From assembly GCA_016721945.1 (NCBI GenBank), contig JADKHC010000015.1, forward strand, positions 1-64,000: a DNA stretch of 64,000 nt. The letters run 5' to 3'. Below the pieces are notes generated by a model. It was not told the origin of the DNA, did no database searches, and saw nothing but the letters and a program-made list of their open reading frames with translations. The position numbers and the translations under genes were made by a program. The DNA comes from Verrucomicrobiota bacterium. Lineage in GTDB: Bacteria; Verrucomicrobiota; Verrucomicrobiia; Opitutales; Opitutaceae. This document shows, one piece after another, positions 25,409 through 34,888 of this stretch; positions within the stretch are counted from its first letter, which is position 1, and each line of letters begins with the position of its first letter.

Positions 25409-26632
25409 TTAATCAAAATTCCTGGTCTTACCGGCAAGAGGGAAAGGTTCGGTCGTGCCCGGTGCGTGAAAACAAATACGGCTGACGGCTTCGTCGAAAT
25501 CGGCAGCGCCGCGGATGATGTCGATTTCCAGTCGCAAATAATAAAGCGGCACCGGACACGGCAGGTGTTCAGGCAAACGCACCGCGTCTTTTTCGGTGGT
25601 CACGATAAAGTCCACCCGATGCTCCATCGCCTCGCTGAAAATGGAAACGAAGTCCTCGTAGTTGAAACGGTAATGATCGAGAAAACGGCGCGTGCAACTG
25701 ATCGTGCCGCCGAGATCCCGCAGGAATTTCTCGAAACTCTCCGGTGTGGCGATCCCACTGAAGGCGCCGACGCGTTTGCCCTTCAGATAATCGAGCGGCT
25801 GGCGTTCATCGCTGTCGAAGCGCTGCAAATACTGCGGCCGGTGCGCGCACTCGATGATGTCGACTCCGGGATTATGTTCGTGAATCAAATCCTCGAGCTC
25901 GGTGTCGCGCTGGCCGTTGGATTTCGTGAGAAAAACATAGCTGGCCCGTTGGAGGTGTTTGATTGGTTCGCGTAGCACGCCGCGCGGCAGCAGAAAGCCG
26001 TTGCCAAAGGGATTGGTCTTGTCGACGAGCAAAAGGTTGAGGCGACCCTTGAGCGGCAAATACTGAAAACCATCATCTAGCACCAAGGTGTCGCAGCCGA
26101 ATTTTTTGATCGCATACGCACCGGCCTTCACGCGGTTTTTATCGACCAGCACGATCACGCCAGGGAGGTTGCGTGCGAGCATGAAGGGTTCGTCGCCGGC
26201 CTGCTCGGAGTTGAGCAGAACCTTTTCGCCATCGCTAACGATGCGCGGTGGCGGCTCGCTGGCGTGAGTCAGCCAGTTGAGCCATTTTTTCCAGATCGGC
26301 GGCGCTTTGCTTTTGTAGCCACGACTCAGGATTGCGACTTTGCGGCCTCGATCACGTAGAGCGCGCGCAAATTTTTCCACCACAGGAGTCTTCCCGGTGC
26401 CGCCGACGGTGAGGTTGCCCACCACAACGACGAGGCAGCCGAGATGTTGATCATGTAGAATCCGTTTCCGATAAAGCCAGAGTCGCGCCTGGGCCACGCC
26501 GCTGAAAAGATGCGAAAGGGACTGTAAAAACGCTGCGTAGAGACTCGCTCCTGTGCCCTCGGCCCGACCGAAAATCACGTCGATCGTGTACTGCTCGAAC
26601 GTGTTGAGTTTTTTCTGAAGCCAGGACGACAT
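25409..26632 (-). CDS. lpxK: Tetraacyldisaccharide 4'-kinase
   Basis: Phosphorylates the lipid A precursor at the 4' position on the inner membrane. The P-loop is in VVVGNLTVGGTGKTPVVEKF (about residues 70-88). The family stretches ILSRGYKSKA, DEPFMLARNLPGVIVLVDKN and CDTLVLDDGFQYLPL are present. The N-terminus has a weak hydrophobic segment. At 407 residues it is somewhat longer than E. coli LpxK. It shows that the cell makes lipid A, in line with the arn genes. Confidence 0.95.
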   Translation of the reverse strand: MSSWLQKKLNTFEQYTIDVIFGRAEGTGASLYAAFLQSLSHLFSGVAQARLWLYRKRILHDQHLGCLVVVVGNLTVGGTGKTPVVEKFARALRDRGRKVAILSRGYKSKAPPIWKKWLNWLTHASEPPPRIVSDGEKVLLNSEQAGDEPFMLARNLPGVIVLVDKNRVKAGAYAIKKFGCDTLVLDDGFQYLPLKGRLNLLLVDKTNPFGNGFLLPRGVLREPIKHLQRASYVFLTKSNGQRDTELEDLIHEHNPGVDIIECAHRPQYLQRFDSDERQPLDYLKGKRVGAFSGIATPESFEKFLRDLGGTISCTRRFLDHYRFNYEDFVSIFSEAMEHRVDFIVTTEKDAVRLPEHLPCPVPLYYLRLEIDIIRGAADFDEAVSRICFHAPGTTEPFPLAGKTRNFD

Positions 26633-26707
26633 GCGGGGATTTGAAGGATTGACGATGACTTTCGACTAAGGTCTTTTATCAGGTTCTATCACGCTGTTTG
26701 CCACGTC

Positions 26708-27073
26708 ATGCAACTCAATCTAATCAAGTCGAAGATCCATCGCGCTGAGGTGACCGACCAAAGCCTCAATTATGAAGGCAGCCTGGCCATCGACTGCGAA
26801 TTCATGGCCATGGTCGGCCTGCGCCAATACGAACGCATCCTGATCGGCAACATGGCCAATGGTGAACGTTTCGAAACCTACGCGATTTCTGCTCCGGCCG
26901 GTTCGAAAGTCATCTCGCTTAACGGCGGTACCGCACTCCTCGGGAAAAAAGGCGACTTGCTCACGATCATGTCGTTTGCCGTGGTCGACGAAAAAGAAGC
27001 CACCGACTGGAAGCCCCGTGTCCTCATCCTAGGTGATGCGAATCGGAAAGTGATCAAGGTTTCGGGCAAGTAA
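26708..27073 (+). CDS. panD: Aspartate 1-decarboxylase precursor
   Basis: Makes beta-alanine for pantothenate and coenzyme A. The chain self-cleaves between G24 and S25 in NYEGSLAID to create the pyruvoyl group. Other conserved parts are KSKIHRAEVTDQSL, ETYAISAPAGSKVISLNGG and KKGDLLTIMSFAVVDEKEA. 121 residues. It is divergent from lpxK with a 75-bp shared upstream region. Confidence 0.95.
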   Translation: MQLNLIKSKIHRAEVTDQSLNYEGSLAIDCEFMAMVGLRQYERILIGNMANGERFETYAISAPAGSKVISLNGGTALLGKKGDLLTIMSFAVVDEKEATDWKPRVLILGDANRKVIKVSGK

Positions 27074-27089
27074 ACGTCCTGGGGATCTT

Positions 27090-27158
27090 GAATCTGGAAC
27101 ACTGGAAAGCTGGAACGGAGTATAGATTCCTTTTCCAGAGTTCCTGAGTTCCAGATTC
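27090..27158. repeat. Inverted array of 8-nt units between panD and an aminotransferase gene
   Basis: The left arm 27090-27116 reads GAAT then CTGGAACA, CTGGAAAG, CTGGAAC. The right arm 27133-27158 reads TTCCAGAG, TTCCTGAG, TTCCAG then ATTC. The arms are imperfect inverted copies, each with an 8-nt period. A lone right-type arm is at 9367-9395. Confidence 0.7.
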
Positions 27159-27175
27159 TCCATAATCCTGAGTCC

Positions 27176-28240
27176 GTGAGCTACAAACTCTTCATTCCCG
27201 GCCCCGTCGCCGTCTCGGAGAAAACTTACCGAGCCATGGCGCAGCCGATGATTCCGCATCGCAGTCCGGAGTTCGTCGCACTCTACCGCTCGATACAGAC
27301 CGGTCTGCAAACGCTCTTTGGCACGCGTGATGCCGTCTATCTTAGCACGAGCAGCTCGTGGGGCGTGATGGAGGCAGCGCTGCGCAACGTGGCTAAAAAG
27401 AAAGTACTCACGTGCATGAACGGCGCTTTCTCCGACAAGTGGTTCGATGTCGCCCAGAAAAACGGCCTCGCGGCTTCCGCCCTCCGCTTCGAATGGGGCA
27501 AGCCTGTCGATCCCGCTGCGCTCCGCCGTGAACTCGCGACTGGCCTTTACGACGCCGTCACGCTCATCCACAACGAAACCTCGACCGGCACGATGAGCGA
27601 TATCCGCGCGCTGGCCGAAGTGCTCCGCGATTTCCCCGACGTCATCTCGATCGTCGATGTGGTTAGTTCCTTCAGCGCGTTGCCAATTCCAAAAGACGAA
27701 CTCGGCCTCGACGTGATGATCGCCGGCTCGCAAAAGGCACTCGCTCTGCCGCCAGGACTAGCGCTTTTCACAGTCTCGCAACGCGTCCTCGATCGCGCTG
27801 CAACCATCACGAATCGTGGCTACTATTTCGACTTCCTCGAATTCCAGCGCAATCACGAGTTGGGCATGACGCCCACAACCCCAACCATCGCCCACATCTA
27901 CGCGCTTCAATCGAAGCTCGAAGACATCGCCGCCGAAGGATTGGAAAAACGCTACGCCCGCCACGCCCGTCTGAACCAAACCGTGCGCGAATGGGGTTTC
28001 GCTAAAGGCTTCAAGCTTCTGCCCGAAGCGCGCTACGGCTCGCTCACACTCAACTGTTTTGAGAACACCCGTGGACTCGATCTCGTGGCCATTAACCAGG
28101 TACTAAAGACAAAGCATCAGCTCGTGATCGACGGCGGCTACGGCAAACTCAAGGGCCGAACCTTCCGTATCTCCAACATGGGCGACGAAACCGACGCCAC
28201 GATTGCCGCACTCCTCGCAGCCCTGGACTCGGCGATGTAA
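27176..28240 (+). CDS. Class V aminotransferase (alanine/serine-glyoxylate family)
   Basis: A 354-residue PLP enzyme. The start codon is GTG at 27176 (SYKLFIPGPVAVSEKTYRAM). PLP-binding features are TSSSWGVMEAAL, SIVDVVSSF (the Asp to the pyridine nitrogen) and AGSQKALALPPGLA with the Schiff-base lysine. FIPGPVAV and PMIPHRSPEF are typical of the alanine-glyoxylate/serine-glyoxylate/phosphoserine group. The amino donor cannot be told from sequence. Confidence 0.87.
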   Translation: MSYKLFIPGPVAVSEKTYRAMAQPMIPHRSPEFVALYRSIQTGLQTLFGTRDAVYLSTSSSWGVMEAALRNVAKKKVLTCMNGAFSDKWFDVAQKNGLAASALRFEWGKPVDPAALRRELATGLYDAVTLIHNETSTGTMSDIRALAEVLRDFPDVISIVDVVSSFSALPIPKDELGLDVMIAGSQKALALPPGLALFTVSQRVLDRAATITNRGYYFDFLEFQRNHELGMTPTTPTIAHIYALQSKLEDIAAEGLEKRYARHARLNQTVREWGFAKGFKLLPEARYGSLTLNCFENTRGLDLVAINQVLKTKHQLVIDGGYGKLKGRTFRISNMGDETDATIAALLAALDSAM

Positions 28241-28342
28241 CGGCCCTGCACGTTAAGGGCGCACTACGATATAGATCCCTGGAGCAAGCTGCTTCTGGGT
28301 ATCTTTAATCAACAACCATGCTCAACGTCCTTTCGCCGATTT

Positions 28343-28398
28343 GTAGGAGCCTGCTTGCAGGCGATTCACGTTCAATTCGCCTGCAAGCAGGCTCCTCC
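28343..28398. repeat. REP-like palindrome, family R1 copy 2
   Basis: GTAGGAGCCTGCTTGCAGGC faces GCCTGCAAGCAGGCTCCTCC, a near-perfect long hairpin. The left arm is identical to 2614-2633. Confidence 0.8.
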
Positions 28399-28464
28399 AT
28401 TTCAAACAAGTCGGCTTTCAGATAATTGCAGGAGCGTCTATACGACACGATTCGCACTTGAGGA

Positions 28465-28516
28465 TGGAGGGCCGACGCCCTCGTCGGCCATGCGCGGTGA
28501 GGACACCGCGCCTCCA
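28465..28516. repeat. REP-like double hairpin, family R4
   Basis: Outer ends TGGAGG and CCTCCA enclose two hairpins, GGCCGACG-CCCT-CGTCGGCC and GCGGTG-AGGA-CACCGC. It lies in the 385-bp gap between two convergent genes; the rest of that gap shows no conserved ORF. Confidence 0.65.
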
Positions 28517-28562
28517 ACCAAGCCGGAGCAAGCGGCTCCGGAATATCCGACCCAGAGCCCAT

Positions 28563-28596
28563 AAAAAAACCCGGTTCGCCTTGAAGACGAACCGGG
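28563..28596 (-). terminator. Rho-independent terminator
   Basis: On the minus strand CCCGGTTCG and CGAACCGGG pair across a 9-base loop and are followed by seven T (28563-28569). It ends the transcript of the choice-of-anchor A gene. Confidence 0.88.
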
Positions 28597-28625
28597 TGAA
28601 AGAAGAGCTGCGTTCGAGTCAGGAA

Positions 28626-29645
28626 TTAGCCAACAAAACGTTTGACCCAAACTGCGGCGCCCATCGCCATGCAGGCCAAGGCAAGCACCAGGAGCGAAGG
28701 CTCTTCAGGAACATCCTTTACTGGCGGCGTGTTGGGGTGCGTGTAGTGAATTTCCTGACCGTGCTGGTTCAGCGATTCGGCATAAATAGCGCCGTTGAGC
28801 TGCTTGTGGCTGTTGATCTTCGAGTCCGGAGCCAGAATCGACCCGAGAATTTCGCTACCGGTAAAATTGACGGTCGCGACTCCGATGTTCCACAAAAGGT
28901 GCTGGGCCAGATAATCGGAGCCACCGAGCGTGTTGAACGAGGCGTTCCATGTGCTGTTCGGGGTGTTGCCGATGATGTTGACGACGATGAAGGAATCGGC
29001 GCTGAAGTTAAAACCAACTTCGGCGATGGAGGTCAGCTGGTTAATGTTCCAGTTAAAAACCGAGACACCAGAGGTCAGGGCGTTGAAGTAAATGGTGTCG
29101 CTGTCGATCTTGGTCGGAGCGTAGGTGCCGGAATTGAGCAGTTCGGTGTTGGCGGCCTGCATCGCGCTGTCGCGAGAAGTGAAAAAGTCGTCGGCGCTGG
29201 CGAGTGAACTTAGGGCTGGCGTGCCACCGTTGCCGTTGAACATGAGAGTTCCGCCATTGACGATTGTCGCTTGATTCGGGTTCGGCTTGCCCGGATTCAA
29301 AGTCAGCTTGGAATTGGTTTTGCTGTTCTTAACAACGGTTGCACCGCCCGAAAGAACCTTGGTCTCACCGACGAGTTTGAGATCGCCGTAGACACGCAGG
29401 GCCTCAGCAGAGCCGTTGCCATGGCTGTTGATCTCGGCGTTGCCCTTGAGCATTGCCGTGCCGCCAACGGCTACGGTGCCGTGAACGTGGCTGTCTGTGG
29501 TGAAAGCGCCGCTTGTGATAACATTACGAGAGCCCATCTGGACCGTGAAGTCCTGCAAGGCTGACGCAGAGTTGGCATAAGCAGTGCCGACAGGAAGTAC
29601 TGCCGCCGACAAAGAAAGGAGAGAAACAAGGAATTGGTAACGCAT
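28626..29645 (-). CDS. Choice-of-anchor A family surface protein with a PEP-CTERM-like tail
   Basis: About 339 residues. The start at 29645 puts a signal peptide first: MRYQFLVSLLSLSAAVLPVG ending TAYANS. The body is rich in Ser, Asn, Gly and Thr. It has the choice-of-anchor A character, with FNWNINQLTSIAEVGFNF, FIVVNIIGNT and GSILAPDSKINSH-QLNGAIYAE. The C-terminus reads VPEEPSLLVLALACMAMG, then AAVWVKRFVG. This is the exosortase sorting pattern (motif, hydrophobic helix, basic end) with EEP instead of PEP. The protein is probably sorted by an exosortase encoded elsewhere. Earlier in-frame starts up to 29702 would precede the signal peptide. Confidence 0.82.
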   Translation of the reverse strand: MRYQFLVSLLSLSAAVLPVGTAYANSASALQDFTVQMGSRNVITSGAFTTDSHVHGTVAVGGTAMLKGNAEINSHGNGSAEALRVYGDLKLVGETKVLSGGATVVKNSKTNSKLTLNPGKPNPNQATIVNGGTLMFNGNGGTPALSSLASADDFFTSRDSAMQAANTELLNSGTYAPTKIDSDTIYFNALTSGVSVFNWNINQLTSIAEVGFNFSADSFIVVNIIGNTPNSTWNASFNTLGGSDYLAQHLLWNIGVATVNFTGSEILGSILAPDSKINSHKQLNGAIYAESLNQHGQEIHYTHPNTPPVKDVPEEPSLLVLALACMAMGAAVWVKRFVG

Positions 29646-29811
29646 GACGTTGGCAATTTGTCCGGCAACAATGGGAGCGGTCAATCGAATCACCATTTTC
29701 AACCGCCTGATCGCACTGTAGGGGAAACCATTAAAGGCAATGAGTTACCCAAATTTGTGTATGCCTATTTTTCGACACACGTCGGTATGGGCAGAGGCCA
29801 TCAGCGTGGTT

Positions 29812-31566
29812 TCACGTGATGGCCGATTCCGCACTCGCGGCCAATTCCGCCAACATCGCTTTGCGAAAGGCCGCGTCGCGTTTTCGGTCCGTCCGGATTT
29901 CCAACACCCGGAGTCCTGTCAACGGCAACGTCGAGATGAGCGACGTAAAGTGCGCCCAGTCCTTCACCGCGACATGATCGACACCGTAAGCCGCGCATAG
30001 TTTTTCGAAATCCGCTTCTTGCGGCGTGGCAAAATATTCTTCGAACGGCGGATCGAACTGCGCCACCGCCAGGTGCTGAAAAATCCCGCCGCCGGAATTA
30101 TTGATCAGCACAATCGTGAGCGAGCCATCGAATTTCGGGCGCAGGAGGAAACCATTCGTGTCGTGCAACAGCGCGAGATCGCCCGTGAGCAAAACAGCTG
30201 GCTTGTTGCCGTGTGCCACTCCGAGCGCGGTCGACAGCGTGCCATCGATACCATTGGCCCCGCGGTTGAAATAGATGGGATACGCGCGATCGCTCGGCGC
30301 CCAAAAATATTCGAGGTCGCGCACCGGCATGCTGTTCGCGACGAAGAGCGGTGTTTCACCCGGCAGATGCTGCGATAACAACCAAGCTGCTTTGCCTTCA
30401 AATAACCAGTCTATACCGCCTAGATTCTCCGCAATAGCGGCGCGGACCAGCGCGTCGGCGCTGGTCCAGTCGGAGGAAAAAGTCAGGTTATTCTGCCGGT
30501 CGGGAAACATGGTCGCAACGGTTTCCACATCCGCCCGGAACGATCGAGCGCGGTTGTGCAACGCATCAAAGTTTTTCGTGCGCTCCGTAATGATCCACAC
30601 TGGCACATCAAGTGAGACGATCCATTCGCGCAGCGCTTTGCTGATCGGCCAGCCACCCAAGCTGAGGATGAAGTCCGGTTTCAACTTTTTCAACAGAGCC
30701 TTGTTTCGCGCCAGTATATCATAGGCAAAAACAAAAGGCTGACCGGGTGCGGCATGCGTACGCAGCGGCGAAAGACTGTCGGCCAGCACGGGCCAGCCTG
30801 TGTTGTGCGAAAGCAGTTCCACCACGCCTGCAAATTGCGCGGCGTTGGCTGGCTGACTCGGCCCAGTCACGATTAGACCTCGTGACTCGTTCGGCAGAAT
30901 CGGCAGCGCCGCGCCCAGCTTGGGAAGAATCGGTTGCGCCAAATGATCGAAAAATAGCTCGCCAAGCTGATCTTTCAGCGCAGCTGCCGAACCATCGTCA
31001 ACCTCCGGCGCGAGCGGATCGCGGAACGGTGCGTTGAGATGCACCGGACCAGGCTCGGGCAACCACGCACGCTCGACTGCGTGTGCGATGGTCTGCCGCA
31101 GATAACTCAGTAACGACAACTTCGCTTCCGGCACCGCCAATTCGTGAAACCAATTCACGTGCGAACCAAAAAGTTTTTGCTGATCGATCGTTTGACCCGA
31201 AGCGCACTCGCGCATCTCCGGTGGACGATCCGCCGTGATCACAATCAGGGGCACCCCACTCTCCTGCGCCTCGATCACGGCCGGGAAATAATTCGCCCCC
31301 GCAGTACCCGACGTGCAAACGAGCAACGTCGGCCGATGATGCTGTTGCGCGAGCCCGAGTGCAAAAAACGCCGCAGACCGCTCGTCGAGCACCGGGACAG
31401 CTTCGATCTTCCGATGCTTCGCCAACGCCATCGTGATCGGCGTTGACCGCGACCCCGGCGAAATCACCGCATGTACAACGCCACAACGCACCAATGTCTC
31501 AACCAGCACACTGCACCAAAGGGTGTTGGTATTACTAAAATCGAGCGAAGGTTCCTGGAAGGTCAT
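29812..31566 (-). CDS. menD: 2-succinyl-5-enolpyruvyl-6-hydroxy-3-cyclohexene-1-carboxylate synthase
   Basis: A ThDP enzyme of menaquinone synthesis joining isochorismate and 2-oxoglutarate. The N-terminal part has VVHAVISPGSRSTPITMALA and VLDERSAAFFALGLAQQ with the catalytic Glu of the ThDP site. The C-terminal ThDP/Mg motif is LLTGDLALLHDTNGFL to VLINNSGGGIF (GDxx...NN). At 584 residues it is full length. It overlaps menF by ATGA at 31563-31566, so menF-menD are translationally coupled. Confidence 0.95.
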   Translation of the reverse strand: MTFQEPSLDFSNTNTLWCSVLVETLVRCGVVHAVISPGSRSTPITMALAKHRKIEAVPVLDERSAAFFALGLAQQHHRPTLLVCTSGTAGANYFPAVIEAQESGVPLIVITADRPPEMRECASGQTIDQQKLFGSHVNWFHELAVPEAKLSLLSYLRQTIAHAVERAWLPEPGPVHLNAPFRDPLAPEVDDGSAAALKDQLGELFFDHLAQPILPKLGAALPILPNESRGLIVTGPSQPANAAQFAGVVELLSHNTGWPVLADSLSPLRTHAAPGQPFVFAYDILARNKALLKKLKPDFILSLGGWPISKALREWIVSLDVPVWIITERTKNFDALHNRARSFRADVETVATMFPDRQNNLTFSSDWTSADALVRAAIAENLGGIDWLFEGKAAWLLSQHLPGETPLFVANSMPVRDLEYFWAPSDRAYPIYFNRGANGIDGTLSTALGVAHGNKPAVLLTGDLALLHDTNGFLLRPKFDGSLTIVLINNSGGGIFQHLAVAQFDPPFEEYFATPQEADFEKLCAAYGVDHVAVKDWAHFTSLISTLPLTGLRVLEIRTDRKRDAAFRKAMLAELAASAESAIT

Positions 31567-33056
31567 AACAGTGTGGGGAAATGTACGTCGAAAACAAAGA
31601 GTTGAGGTTTAACCACGGCCGTCAGCCAACCGGTCCAGCAGGACGCCTGCATCGCACTAAACTTAAGTTCGGTTTCTGCTTTTTCTCGGGCCGGGTCCGA
31701 GCCGGCCATGATGCCTGCGCCTGCGTAAAGTCGCGCGCTCGGGCCATCGATCAGAGCAGAGCGCAGACCGACGAAAAACTCCCCTTCACCATTTGAGTTT
31801 ATCCAGCCGAGCGCACCCGCGTACAAGCCGCGCGGAAACGACTCCAAATTCCGGATACAGGCCACCGCCGCTTCACGTGGAGATCCGCCGACCGCTGGTG
31901 TGGGATGCAAGCGCGCGAGCACGTCGAGCGTGCGCACCCCTGGAACCACAGCGGCCTGCACCGGCGTATGTAAATGCTGGACATTGGCCAGACGGCGAAC
32001 TGCGGGCTTGTCGGGATGCTCTGGTTTTAGATCGAGCGGCTTTAAGCGGCGTAAAATCGAGTCCAGCACACACGCGTGCTCGGCCTGCTCCTTTTCGTTG
32101 CGCAAAAGCGCGCCAGCCAGTGCTGCATCTTCGCTCGCCGTAGCACCACGCGGCGCGGAGCCCGCCAGCGCTTCCGTCAGAACCGAACCAGCGCTTACAC
32201 GTAAGAGTCGTTCAGGGCTGGCGCCGATCAGGCTTTGGCCACGGCCATTCGCAACGGAGAACGCATAACAATCCGGATAGCGTTGGCGTAGTGCGTTCAA
32301 AACCTGCAAGGGATGAAACGGCTGCGCGGCGCGCAGATCCTTGGCGCGCGCCAACACGACTTTTCTGAATTCGCCGGCCTCGATGCGTCGCCGTGCCTCC
32401 GTCACCGAGCGCTCGTAGTGATCAGCCGAGCCGACTTCCTGTACCGTGATCGCTTCACGGTTCGCTGCACTGACGGTAAAATCAGGGGCACCATAGTCAA
32501 ATGCGCCAAACTTCTGGCGCGCCCGCCATATCTTGGCCGCCAGCATATCGAGCGGAGTCTTTAAATCTATCAAAAGGTTCGCCACTGCAACCGTGCGTCC
32601 TTCTCGACATGACACCTGCCAGCGCGGCACAAAAACGCTCGCCGCTTCAAACGGTTCACCGCTCTCGGTTTGGTCAAAAAAAGTAAACGCCGTGAAAAAG
32701 TGCGGTCCGGCAAACGGCGCCTTCAGATCGCCCACGGCAATCGTGTTGGCGAGTGTCTCGTCGACAAAACGCTGACAAGCGGCAAAGCGATCCTGTCCTG
32801 ACGCTGTGAATACACACACGGCCTCCGCACCAGCGACCGCAAACGACTCCGCTGGTCGCTCGACATAGAAATGCCGTTCGCCCGGCTCAAAGATGGACTC
32901 CAGCACGGCCAGAGGATCGAGCGCATCGACTTCGAGCGAAATACTCACCAACTGCGCGCGCCCAATCTTCGCCGCCATCGCCTGACATTGCGCGAGAAAA
33001 GCCCGCAACGCCTCCGGCGAGGAATTCTCGGCAGGATTGAGCGGCAGGATGGTCAT
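31563..33056 (-). CDS. menF: Isochorismate synthase
   Basis: Converts chorismate to isochorismate, the entry to menaquinone. The chorismate-binding domain (about residues 210-470) shows EFRKVVLARAKDL, LIGASPERLLRV, EALAGSAPRGATAS, HPTPAVGGSPREAA and YAGAGIMAGSDPAREKAETE. The N-terminal 200 residues are less conserved, as usual. The pairing with menD rules out a primary role in siderophore or salicylate synthesis. 497 residues. Confidence 0.93.
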   Translation of the reverse strand: MTILPLNPAENSSPEALRAFLAQCQAMAAKIGRAQLVSISLEVDALDPLAVLESIFEPGERHFYVERPAESFAVAGAEAVCVFTASGQDRFAACQRFVDETLANTIAVGDLKAPFAGPHFFTAFTFFDQTESGEPFEAASVFVPRWQVSCREGRTVAVANLLIDLKTPLDMLAAKIWRARQKFGAFDYGAPDFTVSAANREAITVQEVGSADHYERSVTEARRRIEAGEFRKVVLARAKDLRAAQPFHPLQVLNALRQRYPDCYAFSVANGRGQSLIGASPERLLRVSAGSVLTEALAGSAPRGATASEDAALAGALLRNEKEQAEHACVLDSILRRLKPLDLKPEHPDKPAVRRLANVQHLHTPVQAAVVPGVRTLDVLARLHPTPAVGGSPREAAVACIRNLESFPRGLYAGALGWINSNGEGEFFVGLRSALIDGPSARLYAGAGIMAGSDPAREKAETELKFSAMQASCWTGWLTAVVKPQLFVFDVHFPTLL

Positions 33057-33078
33057 GCGCAGAAACTCAAAACCGATC

Positions 33079-33203
33079 TTACAGAAGAGAACGAAGGTAA
33101 CGAAGCGCCTGTCGTAAGTTGAAGCCGGTATTCCATGGCATTGTTTTGGATATTTAGTGGCACCATCCTGCAGCTCTTCGTTCCCTTCGTTTCCTTCTGT
33201 TAA
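33079..33203. repeat. Inverted array of ACGAAGG-type units between menF and metG
   Basis: The left arm (33079-33105) contains ACAGAAGAGA, ACGAAGGTA, ACGAAG. The right arm (33176-33203), read on the minus strand, contains ACAGAAGGAA, ACGAAGGGA, ACGAAG. The period is 9-10 nt, the spacer about 70 bp and no ORF lies between the arms. Confidence 0.75.
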
Positions 33204-33212
33204 AAAGATCGG

Positions 33213-34748
33213 TTACTTCTTCTCTGTCGCTGGTTTTTCCGGTCTTGGGAAAAGAATCGCCGTCTCGGCAACTTTCTTGCCAACGAGCTTGTTGCCCCAA
33301 ACCAGTTCGTCACTCCAAACCGAACCTGGCTGGTAGCCGAGCACGCCGTAGATCTTCTGCGAGGTCTCGGGCATGACGGCGGTCAACAGGCCGACGGCGC
33401 AGCGCAGCGCTTCGGCCATCGTGGCGAGCGAGGTACGCAGGAGCGCCTGGTCCTTGGCTTCGGTGGATTTGCCGAGTTTCCAAGGCGCGCGGAGTTCGAT
33501 GTAAGCGTTGGTCGCGGTGATGAACGTGAATGTGCGCTCGAGGCCGAGATGGAATTGAAAGCCTTCGCAAAGCTGCAGGACCTCGTCGCGGGTCTTGTCC
33601 CACAGCGCACGCAAGTCCTGCTCGGGTTTGTCGAGTTCCGCTGGTTCCGGCACGAGGCCGCCAGCGAAGCGGTTGGTCATGTTGAGCGTGCGGTTGACGA
33701 GATTTCCGAGGTTATTGGCGAGCTCGCTCGTGTAGCGCACGAGGAACTGGTCGGGCGAAAAATCGCTGTCCTGGCCAACGTTCATTTCGCGGATCAGGAA
33801 ATAGCGCAGCGCATCGACGCCGAACTGGTCGGCGAAATCGAGCGGCTTGATCACGTTGCCTGTACTCTTCGACATTTTGCTGCCCGAGACCGACCACCAA
33901 CCGTGCGCAAGCAGCGCCTTCGGCAACGGGATGTCGGCGGCCTTGAGCATGATTGGCCAGTAAACGGCGTGCGCTGGCACGAGGATGTCTTTGCCGATGA
34001 CGTGGAAGCTCGCCGGCCACCAGTCGGTGCCCTCGACGGCTGAGTAGTAATTAATCAAAGCATCGAACCAAACGTAGGTCACGTAGTTCTCGTCGAACGG
34101 CAGCGGAATGCCCCAAGAGAGACGCTCTTTCGGACGCGAAATGCAAAGGTCGTTGATCGGGTCTTTGAGGAACTCGAGCACTTGTTTCTGGCGGTAACGC
34201 GGGAAGACAAAGTCTTCGTTAGCTTTGAGGTAATCGATCAGCCACTGCTGGTACTTACCCAACTTAAAGAAGTAATTACTCTCGGTGATCTCGACGACCT
34301 CGCCGTAGATCTCGGGCCACGCGCCATCGGGCTGACGATCTTTCTCCTGGAGAAACTGCTCCTGGCGCGTGCTGTAGAAACCTTTGTAATCGGCCTTATA
34401 GATTTCGCCCTTGTCGAAGAGCTGCTGAAGAATCCGGCGAACGACCTTTTTGTGACGCTCGTCGGTCGTGCGGATGAAATCGTCGTTGGAAATATTGAGC
34501 CGTTTACAAAGGCCGCGAAATTCTTCGGAAATGTTATCAACGAACTGCTGCGGCTCGACGCCCTGCTTACGCGCGCTTTGTTGAACCTTTTGGCCGTGTT
34601 CATCGGTGCCAGTCAGAAAATGCACACGATCGCCCATCTGCCGCCGGAAACGAGCAATGACGTCCGTCAGCACTTTTTCGTAGGCGTGACCGAGGTGCGG
34701 CGAACCATTTGCGTAGTCGATGGCGGTTGTGATGAAGAAGCTTTTCAT
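33213..34748 (-). CDS. metG: Methionyl-tRNA synthetase
   Basis: Charges tRNA-Met. The start at 34748 (MKSFFITTAIDYANGSPHLG) is the family start; the ORF is open to 34859 but that extension is not conserved. The HIGH-type motif is HLGH (residues 18-21) and the second signature is GSKMSKSTGNVIKPLDF. The connective region reads FYSTRQEQFLQEKDRQPDG: the cysteines that bind zinc in other MetRS are absent, so this is a zinc-free form. There is no C-terminal tRNA-binding (Trbp111) domain; about 511 residues. Confidence 0.95.
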   Translation of the reverse strand: MKSFFITTAIDYANGSPHLGHAYEKVLTDVIARFRRQMGDRVHFLTGTDEHGQKVQQSARKQGVEPQQFVDNISEEFRGLCKRLNISNDDFIRTTDERHKKVVRRILQQLFDKGEIYKADYKGFYSTRQEQFLQEKDRQPDGAWPEIYGEVVEITESNYFFKLGKYQQWLIDYLKANEDFVFPRYRQKQVLEFLKDPINDLCISRPKERLSWGIPLPFDENYVTYVWFDALINYYSAVEGTDWWPASFHVIGKDILVPAHAVYWPIMLKAADIPLPKALLAHGWWSVSGSKMSKSTGNVIKPLDFADQFGVDALRYFLIREMNVGQDSDFSPDQFLVRYTSELANNLGNLVNRTLNMTNRFAGGLVPEPAELDKPEQDLRALWDKTRDEVLQLCEGFQFHLGLERTFTFITATNAYIELRAPWKLGKSTEAKDQALLRTSLATMAEALRCAVGLLTAVMPETSQKIYGVLGYQPGSVWSDELVWGNKLVGKKVAETAILFPRPEKPATEKK

Positions 34749-34888
34749 GCGATGAGTTGTTGAAGGAAAAGGACTGCGCGCAAAAAGTCGAAATGTTATG
34801 AAAAGCGTCTCCATGCACGCGCCGGACTTGCGAAAAGGCGCGGCAGAGAGTTTACCCATGCTTCACCCTACTGCGTATCCATAACTCC

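Noticed and set aside
28305..28562. Small frames in the gap after the class V aminotransferase
   Set aside because: They consist of REP-like repeat sequence (R1, R4) and have no ribosome site.
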